DNA of 6,155 nucleotides from the NCBI GenBank assembly GCA_051745935.1, contig JBNJEM010000489.1, positions 1 through 6,155 on the forward strand, given 5' to 3'. The DNA comes from JBNJEM01 sp051745935. GTDB lineage: Bacteria; Planctomycetota; Planctomycetia; Pirellulales; Pirellulaceae. Both the position numbers and the translations under genes were made by a program. The notes under the pieces are model-generated. The model was not told the origin of the DNA, ran no database searches, and saw only the letters and a list, made by a program, of their open reading frames with translations. Position 1 is the stretch's first letter; the number at the start of each line of letters is the position of its first letter. Of this stretch, positions 1 to 4,977 are shown piece after piece.

Positions 1-1663
1 GATCGGCCAAGGCCTGTTTTTTCTCGACGGCATCGTTTTGCTGCTTCCAATCCCGATACTCGTCGTACTGGGTATACTCAGCCCTGTAGTCGTTATACAG
101 TTCCTCATACCGCTGCTCGTCAATCGTCATGGACACGATACGCTCCAAATCCACTTCAACCGAGCGAGTCCCACGGGCAACCGTGATTTCTCTTTCAAAC
201 GCTTCATGACCGGGCCGCGTGACGCGGATCGTGTGCGCGCCGGGCTCCACGTCAACGACGATTGTCTCCCCATCGGCCGCCGACTCAGCAGGCACGTCGC
301 GGCGCTCCCCATCCACCTCCAACCGCGCGCCGTCCCGCTGCTCGCTTGGCCATTGAAGCGCTATTCGACATCGCACTCGATCGATCAGCTCGTCGACCTT
401 GATGGACCGAGATTGTCCCGGTACGATCTCGATTCTCCGAGAAAACACCTCGGAGTCTCCTTGCCGGACTTGAAGCGTCCTGGTCCCTGACGGCACCGTA
501 TAGCTCAGTGTACGAGGATCCGCGGTGCCGCTCGCGTCACTGGGCTCAAGCACCTCCTTATCCAATAACAGCGTAAAGCCAGACCGGTTCTTGGGACTCC
601 ATTCCAGTGCAAGGGTACCGCGGCGGGGAGAACGCGACAATGAAACGCGACATTCCTGCCCGACGTCGACCACCCGTTCCAGCCGCCGCTTGCCATCGCG
701 GACGAGAGCAACGGCGTGCGGCCCCGGGGACAATAGAACACGCACCTCGTCGCCCACCACGTCTACTTCCTCTTCGGTCAAATCGCAAGGCCGACCATCG
801 ATCTCCAACGCATGGTCATGTCGCTCCGATTCAGGCCATACCAACACCAATTCAACCTTTTGGGACGCTTTCGTTTTGGGGGCCAATCTCAAGCCGACAT
901 CAAGTTGCATCCGGCCGTTTGGCTGAAGCACAAAGCGGCCCTCCAGGGGATCCGAGCGAGGGTGGGAAATGAGGTATTCATGGGGCCCCGGCTCAAGTTC
1001 AAGTTCAATCGACTCCGCGGTCGTTCGCGCGGCCTGCGATAGATCAACCTCTTGACCATCGATTTCAATTGTCGCCCCAGTACGCTGGGCAGCTGGCCAG
1101 TTCAGCACCAACCGATTCGGGGCGGGAGCTGGCCGATCGAAGGGCATCAGCACCGCCGCCGCGGCCGCCATCGCCGTCAACACCAACCCTAACCTCAACA
1201 ACCCACCCGCCGATCGCGACCGGCGACGTCTCGAGAGCTGTCTGTTGGCCGGCACTGAAGCGTCGGTCCGTACAACCGGTGTCGAAACTCGGCCTCCTTG
1301 AGTGTTTCCCTCTTCGAAGACGGCATCCGTCGATACGGCGGGTGGTGCCGCCGCCGGCGGCGGCACCGAGGGCGCACCCGGGGCATCCAATTGGGCATCA
1401 TACGCCGCCTTCTTCTCCGCCGACAACAAGCAGACCCTGGCGGCGGCAACTTCGTTGAGTAGCTTCTGCGATGCCGGACCCTGGGGCCCCGCCTGAAAGG
1501 TGCGCAAATGAGCCATCTGCCGGTCCGCGGCGTTTTGAATGACGGATCGGTTTGCCTCGAACAGCTTGATGCCGAGCAGCCGATAATGATGAGGGGGCTG
1601 TTCGTCGGGCGGGATACCAAGCCAATGGTAATACGGATCAAATGGTTCGCCAGATTGAGTCAT
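1..1663 (-). CDS. Membrane-anchored PEGA-repeat protein with J-like N-terminus (3' end off window)
   Basis: The frame is open from the ATG at 1663-1661 to the window edge (554 codons, no stop seen). Residues 8-90 resemble a DnaJ domain: H-H-Y-R-L-L-G-I near 25-32, L-N-E-V-A-A-A-R at 69-76 and E-K-K-A-A-Y-D at 83-89. The HPD tripeptide that stimulates DnaK is absent, so co-chaperone activity is unlikely. A Pro/Ala-rich linker (about 93-112) and an arginine cluster (145-151) precede one hydrophobic helix (about 153-173). The positive-inside rule then puts the N-terminus in the cytoplasm and the rest outside. Four PEGA-like repeats follow, at about 185-260, 269-345, 349-425 and 432-508. Each starts with a strand ending in W-P or W-S and has a later P-G-x-H-like turn; the third is the most diverged. 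After 511 the chain is rich in Tyr, Glu, Gln and Arg, possibly coiled coil. PEGA domains are common in surface proteins, but the function is unknown. The gene diverges from panD. Confidence 0.88.
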   Translation of the reverse strand, partial: MTQSGEPFDPYYHWLGIPPDEQPPHHYRLLGIKLFEANRSVIQNAADRQMAHLRTFQAGPQGPASQKLLNEVAAARVCLLSAEKKAAYDAQLDAPGAPSVPPPAAAPPAVSTDAVFEEGNTQGGRVSTPVVRTDASVPANRQLSRRRRSRSAGGLLRLGLVLTAMAAAAAVLMPFDRPAPAPNRLVLNWPAAQRTGATIEIDGQEVDLSQAARTTAESIELELEPGPHEYLISHPRSDPLEGRFVLQPNGRMQLDVGLRLAPKTKASQKVELVLVWPESERHDHALEIDGRPCDLTEEEVDVVGDEVRVLLSPGPHAVALVRDGKRRLERVVDVGQECRVSLSRSPRRGTLALEWSPKNRSGFTLLLDKEVLEPSDASGTADPRTLSYTVPSGTRTLQVRQGDSEVFSRRIEIVPGQSRSIKVDELIDRVRCRIALQWPSEQRDGARLEVDGERRDVPAESAADGETIVVDVEPGAHTIRVTRPGHEAFEREITVARGTRSVEVDLERIVSMTIDEQRYEELYNDYRAEYTQYDEYRDWKQQNDAVEKKQALAD

Positions 1664-1670
1664 TTTCCTA

Positions 1671-1674
1671 CCTC
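1671..1674 (-). promoter_or_regulatory. Ribosome binding site of the PEGA-repeat gene
   Basis: On the minus strand GAGG lies 7 nt upstream of the ATG at 1663-1661. This is good Shine-Dalgarno spacing and supports that start. The encoded N-terminus also begins just before the conserved D-P-Y-Y-x-W-L-G-I block, as expected for this protein type. Confidence 0.6.
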
Positions 1675-1845
1675 GAGAATCTAGCGATGGCATCAGGTTC
1701 CAAATCGATATACGGCAACCGGCGAGGCACGGCCAAAACACTGCCGCCGGCGCTTCACACCCACAAACGGGCATCCCCGGCGGCCAACCCCCAAAGCGGG
1801 CTAACGCCCCCGCCTTCCGGCCAACCGGCCCCTTCAATGTTCTTT

Positions 1846-1864
1846 CCGCCCCCCCGAAGGGCGG
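1846..1864. other. G/C-rich stem-loop
   Basis: CCGCCC (1846-1851) can pair with GGGCGG (1859-1864) across a 7-nt loop. No T-run follows on either strand, so it is not a standard intrinsic terminator. It sits about 180 bp upstream of the PEGA-repeat gene start and could form in that gene's 5' leader if transcription begins further upstream. Chance formation in this G+C-rich DNA is quite possible. Confidence 0.3.
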
Positions 1865-2430
1865 CACTGAACAAGCCGCCCACTCTATCAAAATGCCGCC
1901 AGCTCTCGGGCAGCAGTCCCTTGCGCGTCCTGCTGCACCCATAAGCGTAGTAGTTGTAGAGCGCCACTTCGATACCTCCGTGCCGGCTTGCTCCGTACAT
2001 TGTTACGGACGGGCTACCCGTATCGTTCCTTGCCGGAAACGAGCGAGAAACCGCGGCGGAATAGCCGCTTCTCCCCCCAAGTGGTCCTCCATCCTCGCGT
2101 GTAACAGCGGAGTTCGCGATTCCCGCGGCAAGTCCGGAACATGGTCCGACTTTTCGTGCCCCTCCAACAAGCGTTGCCGCGCCCGAAGGCGTCCTGTACA
2201 CTCATCCAACCGCTGGCCAAACGGGAAACAAAGCAGTGAGGGACGCCGGCCCCCTGGTTGCCTGGCACGCCCCGAGGATACAGGTTGTGGGTTTCACCTT
2301 GTTTGCTGTACAGTGTAGCCTTGACTATGGCAAGGATCAAAATGTCCGTCAATTGGGGCGGGACTCAATCTTGACCAACACGCGCGCGAAGTTTTACTGG
2401 AAGGCTCGCGCCAGCCTCTTGTATTTCTAC

Positions 2431-2529
2431 TTCAGGCGGTTGGATTTTTCCGGGTGGAAAGCTGCCCGACGCAAGCCGTCCTCCCGTTGGTCGGACTCGC
2501 GGCGGAGAAAGTCATCCGCGACTGGTATA
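2431..2529 (-). repeat. Dispersed ~100-bp repeat, copy A (inverted relative to copy B)
   Basis: The reverse complement of this 99-bp stretch matches 4779-4878 with 6 substitutions and one single-base indel, about 93% identity. Similarity fades quickly on both sides. Read on the minus strand, the segment encodes a peptide containing DDFLRRESDQREDGLRR and reaches a TAG stop (2429-2427) two codons after R-L. Against copy B in this frame, three substitutions are silent and three are conservative (Leu/Val, Glu/Asp, Asn/Asp), a pattern expected of a former coding sequence. I do not recognise the family. It may be a relic of a repeated gene or a dispersed non-coding element; no transposase or terminal repeats are visible. 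Confidence 0.85.
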
Positions 2530-2702
2530 ACTACAACCTCTTGGTCACACCCGAGGGCGCGGCAACGGTACGGGGCGTCCTCAATCATCCCTGCGTACGC
2601 GCCCCCTTTCCGGCCTAAACGGGTGCCACGTCGTGCGTCGCCGCGACTACCGGATTGTAACACGATTGGCGTCCCCCGGTGGAAATGATGCCTACACACC
2701 CA

Positions 2703-2719
2703 GTACACTAGGCGTGTAC
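2703..2719. promoter_or_regulatory. Perfect palindrome GTACAC-N5-GTGTAC, possible operator
   Basis: GTACAC at 2703-2708 and GTGTAC at 2714-2719 are perfect inverted half-sites separated by 5 bp, the geometry of a dimeric regulator site. It lies about 230 bp upstream of panD and about 1.05 kb upstream of the divergent PEGA-repeat gene. Related GTAC-centred words occur at 2195-2201 (TGTACAC) and 2306-2313 (CTGTACAG) in the same gap. No regulator gene is in the window, so the role is a guess; it could also form an RNA hairpin. Confidence 0.3.
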
Positions 2720-2746
2720 AATGAACGCGCGAGAGAGGGCCGGATA

Positions 2747-2870
2747 CGGGCGTGAGCCCAAGAGGGGATCCCGGCAAGGCACGTGGATCGCCGGGGCTGG
2801 TGTCCAGGGAGCGGGCGAGCCGAAAAATGGCTCGGGCGGTGCAAGCTAAAACTCGCATAAGCCCTTATGC
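2747..2870 (+). ncRNA. Candidate structured leader upstream of panD (cluster of hairpins)
   Basis: Five short stem-loops follow one another. GGGC-GTGA-GCCC (2747-2758) is closed by a GNRA-type tetraloop. CCGGC (2771-2775) pairs with GCCGG (2790-2794). CTGG-TGT-CCAG lies at 2797-2807. CGAGCC-N7-GGCTCG lies at 2816-2834, and GCATAA-GCCC-TTATGC at 2855-2870. The cluster ends about 75 nt before the panD start, so it would lie in the mRNA leader if transcription begins upstream of about 2740. Pantothenate genes in some bacteria carry the 'pan' RNA motif in their leaders, but I cannot show that this sequence matches it. It may instead be ordinary G+C-rich DNA that folds by chance. Confidence 0.3.
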
Positions 2871-2934
2871 CCCGGAGACTTGCAGCTCCTAATGTCTAGC
2901 GGTGGTCGTTTACACTGGTCTTTGTATCCTCCTT

Positions 2935-2937
2935 GAG
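2935..2937 (+). promoter_or_regulatory. Weak ribosome binding site that decides the panD start
   Basis: GAG at 2935-2937 is 8 nt from the ATG at 2946 but only 2 nt from the upstream in-frame ATG at 2940. The spacing therefore favours 2946. The same choice is supported by residue numbering, because it puts the self-cleavage pair at Gly24-Ser25 as in E. coli PanD. Confidence 0.5.
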
Positions 2938-2945
2938 AAATGTCG

Positions 2946-3311
2946 ATGTGGCGGAAACTACTGAAGTCAAAAATTCACCGGGCCACGGTAACGGGGGCGG
3001 ACCTTCACTATGAAGGGAGTATTACCGTGGACGCGGAACTGCTCGAAGCGGCTGATATTGTGGAGTACGAACAGGTGGACGTGCTCGACATCACCAATGG
3101 CCATCGGCTGACGACTTATGCAATCGGCGGGCCGCGAGGCACGGGTACCGTCTGCATCAACGGGGCTGCCGCTCACTTGGTTTCCGAAGGCGACATGGTC
3201 ATTGTGGTCAGTTATGCCGATTATGACGACGCCGAGTTAGCTGACTACCACCCCCGCGTGATCCTGGTAAACCAAGACAATCAACCCGTGCCGAAAAGCC
3301 TCGTAAGTTGA
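2946..3311 (+). CDS. panD: Aspartate 1-decarboxylase, pyruvoyl-dependent (PanD)
   Basis: PanD converts L-aspartate to beta-alanine and CO2 in the cytoplasm, supplying the beta-alanine half of pantothenate and hence coenzyme A. The proenzyme cleaves itself between Gly and Ser, and the Ser becomes the pyruvoyl group. Starting at 2946 the product has 121 residues, close to the usual 115-127. It carries Lys9, H-Y-E-G-S with the cleavage pair Gly24-Ser25, Arg54, Thr57 and Tyr58 in L-T-T-Y-A-I, and Asn72 in the N-G-A-A-A-H block (72-77). These positions match E. coli PanD exactly, so the enzyme should be active. The in-frame ATG at 2940 would add Met-Ser and shift the numbering by two. No PanZ (PanM) maturation factor is visible. 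panB and panC are not adjacent, so panD stands apart from the rest of its pathway. The hairpin-rich stretch 2747-2870 may belong to its leader. Confidence 0.97.
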   Translation: MWRKLLKSKIHRATVTGADLHYEGSITVDAELLEAADIVEYEQVDVLDITNGHRLTTYAIGGPRGTGTVCINGAAAHLVSEGDMVIVVSYADYDDAELADYHPRVILVNQDNQPVPKSLVS

Positions 3312-3493
3312 GGGGTTGCGTGGATCATCGCGAGGGCTCCAGCCGACACGGGGAATGGGTGGAGCGAGGAAAACCCCGGAAGTTGGGCGGACGGGAGCCG
3401 TGAGGTGTTCAACATGTGTCGCGTTTTCGCTTCAGAAGCTGACGACCTCGCGCCCCGCGCCGTGACGAACTGGTAGCCAATCCTTTGGATCCT

Positions 3494-3497
3494 GGAG
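3494..3497 (+). promoter_or_regulatory. Ribosome binding site of the M24B peptidase gene
   Basis: GGAG lies 6 nt upstream of the ATG at 3504, near-ideal Shine-Dalgarno spacing that supports this start. Confidence 0.6.
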
Positions 3498-3503
3498 TTT
3501 CCC

Positions 3504-4661
3504 ATGGGAGAACAACATCCCACGATCATGGCCGGAGTGCCGGCTCGTAACATGGTTTTTTATCATCGGATTCGCTTTGCGGTAGGGGACCCAGCCGCCC
3601 TGATCGAGCTGCCGGGGGACGATGGTATCACGTCGGTTTTGATCCTTCGGGATATTGAAATGGATCGAGCGCGGGCGCATGCTCGAGCTGACCAGGTTGC
3701 CTGTCCCGCCGACTTTGCCCCTCAAACCGGTCTCTCCGGGGATCGAGAAACCGCCACGGCCCAAGCTGCCGCCGAGTGTTTGAAACGGGCGGGCATTACG
3801 CTGGTCGATTCCGATCGCACGCTGCCGCTCATCTATGCTCATGTCCTCCGCGAGGCAGGGATTGAAGTCCACTGCGACGTCGATCGCGGCGTCGCTTCGC
3901 GCCGGGCCAAGGACGAAGCGGAGATTGAGCATCTGCGCGAGGCACAGCGGATTACGGAAGGGGCCATGGAGATGGCCTGCGGGCTGATTGCCGGTGCCAA
4001 GGCGGACCGGGCTGGTCTGCTGCACCATGAATCCGCCCCCCTGACCTCTGAACGCGTGCGCACCGCTATCGATGTTTGGTTGCTTGAACACGGTTACACG
4101 AGTCCTGGAGCGATTGTGGCGAGTGGCTCGCAGGGCGCGGACTGCCACAATGCGGGCAGCGGCCCGCTCCGCACTGGCGAACCCGTGATCGTGGACATTT
4201 TTCCTCAAGACCGCCAAACGCTCTACAACGGGGACTGCACGCGAACCGTGGTCCATGGCGATGTGCCGGACCAAGTGCGGGACATGCGTCGCGCAGTGGC
4301 GGCGGCGAAGGCCGCTGCCATCGCCGCCATACGCGCCGGGGTTACAGGGGAACAGGTTCATGGCGTGACCACCACCGTTATCGAACAACATGGTTATTCG
4401 ATCGGGCTGCCGGCTGAAGATGCGCCCGAGGACTTTTGCGCCATGGTACACGGAACCGGGCATGGCGTCGGGCTAGAGGTTCACGAACCTCCGCTACTGG
4501 ACATGAAAGGCCCGGAATTGGTCGGCGGCGACGCGGTGACCGTCGAACCCGGCGTTTATAGCAAGGCCACGGGCGGTGTTCGCCTGGAGGACTTGGTCAT
4601 CGTAACCTCCGAGGGGTGCATCAACCTGAATCAGTTACCCGAAGAGCTGACGTGGAAATAG
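3504..4661 (+). CDS. M24B family metallopeptidase (Xaa-Pro aminopeptidase/dipeptidase type)
   Basis: This 385-residue protein has the two-part layout of the family. Residues 1-130 form a diverged creatinase-like N-terminal domain, and about 135-385 form the 'pita-bread' catalytic domain. All five ligands of the two-metal centre are visible: Asp231 (V-I-V-D-I-F-P), Asp244 (G-D-C-T-R-T), His320 (G-T-G-H-G-V-G), Glu348 (V-E-P-G-V-Y) and Glu362 (R-L-E-D). His215 (D-C-H-N-A-G) and His327 (E-V-H-E) occupy the usual second-shell positions. Such enzymes remove an N-terminal residue preceding proline or split Xaa-Pro dipeptides, usually with Mn, Co or Zn, in the cytoplasm. No signal peptide is seen. 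The two aspartates are 13 residues apart, against 11 in E. coli PepP, which fits the D-I-F-P subgroup. Aminopeptidase and dipeptidase cannot be told apart from sequence alone. The gene follows panD by 192 bp; that gap holds one possible stem, GCTCCA/TGGAGC at 3336-3365, and no clear terminator. Confidence 0.93.
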   Translation: MGEQHPTIMAGVPARNMVFYHRIRFAVGDPAALIELPGDDGITSVLILRDIEMDRARAHARADQVACPADFAPQTGLSGDRETATAQAAAECLKRAGITLVDSDRTLPLIYAHVLREAGIEVHCDVDRGVASRRAKDEAEIEHLREAQRITEGAMEMACGLIAGAKADRAGLLHHESAPLTSERVRTAIDVWLLEHGYTSPGAIVASGSQGADCHNAGSGPLRTGEPVIVDIFPQDRQTLYNGDCTRTVVHGDVPDQVRDMRRAVAAAKAAAIAAIRAGVTGEQVHGVTTTVIEQHGYSIGLPAEDAPEDFCAMVHGTGHGVGLEVHEPPLLDMKGPELVGGDAVTVEPGVYSKATGGVRLEDLVIVTSEGCINLNQLPEELTWK

Positions 4662-4977
4662 CCCGTGATCGTTCGCCGCCCGCCGTAAACCACACCCGGG
4701 CAAGGGTGAACCAGTCCGCAAACCGAGCCTCGGTGGGCCGCCAAATCATTCATGCTGAAAAGACCGCATCTTGCCGACTATACCGGTCGCGGATGACTTT
4801 GTCCGCCGCGAGTCCGACCAACGGGAGGACGGCTTGCGCCGGGGCAGCTTTCCATCCGGACAAATCCGACCGCCTGAAATATAGGAAACGGAGTGTCCAG
4901 TACGGTGGGCTTTACCAGCTAGTCATCACGTAAAGTTTTCAGTTTGAGTTCCAAACGGATGGGACATCCCTTTTGTG
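4662..4977. other. Intergenic region containing repeat copy B
   Basis: About 316 bp lie between the peptidase gene and the exported-protein gene. A small stem-loop ACCGA-GCC-TCGGT occurs at 4722-4734, without a T-run, so it is a poor terminator candidate. Repeat copy B fills 4779-4878. The remaining 100 bp before the next gene is A+T-richer than its surroundings and probably holds that gene's promoter, but no clear -35/-10 pair stands out. A 105-codon open frame from inside the peptidase gene through this gap is probably chance. Confidence 0.55.
4779..4878 (+). repeat. Dispersed ~100-bp repeat, copy B (inverted relative to copy A)
   Basis: This 100-bp segment matches the reverse complement of 2431-2529, with 6 substitutions and one extra G in the G-run at about 4831-4834. 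In the plus-strand frame it reads DDFVRRESDQREDGLRR, then the extra G shifts the frame. A TGA at 4756-4758 closes the same frame just upstream. Copy B is therefore not an intact gene. With copy A it brackets panD and the peptidase gene as an inverted pair about 2.25 kb apart. Confidence 0.85.

Larger units (their letters stand above)
1664..2945. other. Large divergent intergenic region without a convincing gene
   Basis: About 1.28 kb separates the minus-strand PEGA-repeat gene from plus-strand panD. Several open frames of 60-150 codons exist, but all overlap one another, and their products are rich in Arg, Ser, Pro and Cys with no motif I recognise. They look like chance frames in G+C-rich DNA. 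What can be seen is a G/C-rich stem-loop at 1846-1864, a short stem-loop ACGGG-CTA-CCCGT at 2009-2021, repeat copy A at 2431-2529, a palindrome at 2703-2719 and a cluster of hairpins at 2747-2870. Promoters for both flanking genes should lie here, but I could not place -35/-10 elements with confidence. The stretch 1664-2430 shows nothing else I can support. Confidence 0.6.

Noticed and set aside
38..490. A 150-codon plus-strand open frame at the left edge
   Set aside because: It lies antisense to the PEGA-repeat gene, which is open for 554 codons with recognisable repeats. The plus-strand product has no recognisable domain.
1195..1641. A 148-codon minus-strand frame overlapping the PEGA-repeat gene start
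   Set aside because: It is an offset frame of the same strand; its product is an Arg/Pro-rich string, while the frame from 1663 gives the conserved J-like N-terminus.
2215..2280. Words on the minus strand faintly like part of RNase P RNA
   Set aside because: Only a short chance match was seen; the other conserved blocks of RNase P RNA are absent nearby.
1755..2352. Overlapping frames of 68-148 codons on both strands in the divergent gap
   Set aside because: They overlap one another, lack recognisable motifs and have compositions typical of chance frames in G+C-rich DNA. I could not support any as a gene.
2236..2688. A 150-codon plus-strand frame across repeat copy A
   Set aside because: Its product is rich in Arg and Ser. 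In the repeat, the substitution pattern fits the opposite strand's frame better, so this frame is unlikely to be coding.
3299..3365. Possible terminator stems after panD (CCTC/GAGG and GCTCCA/TGGAGC)
   Set aside because: The first has only 4 bp and overlaps the stop codon. The second has an 18-nt loop. Neither is followed by a T-run.
3432..4463. A 343-codon open frame on the minus strand opposite the M24B peptidase gene
   Set aside because: It is a shadow of the peptidase gene caused by G+C-rich third positions. The plus-strand frame carries all five metal ligands and a ribosome binding site; the antisense product shows no motif.
4616..4933. A 105-codon plus-strand frame from the peptidase 3' end through repeat copy B
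   Set aside because: It begins inside the peptidase gene in another frame and its composition is not protein-like. The coding-like signal in copy B is in a different frame and is interrupted.
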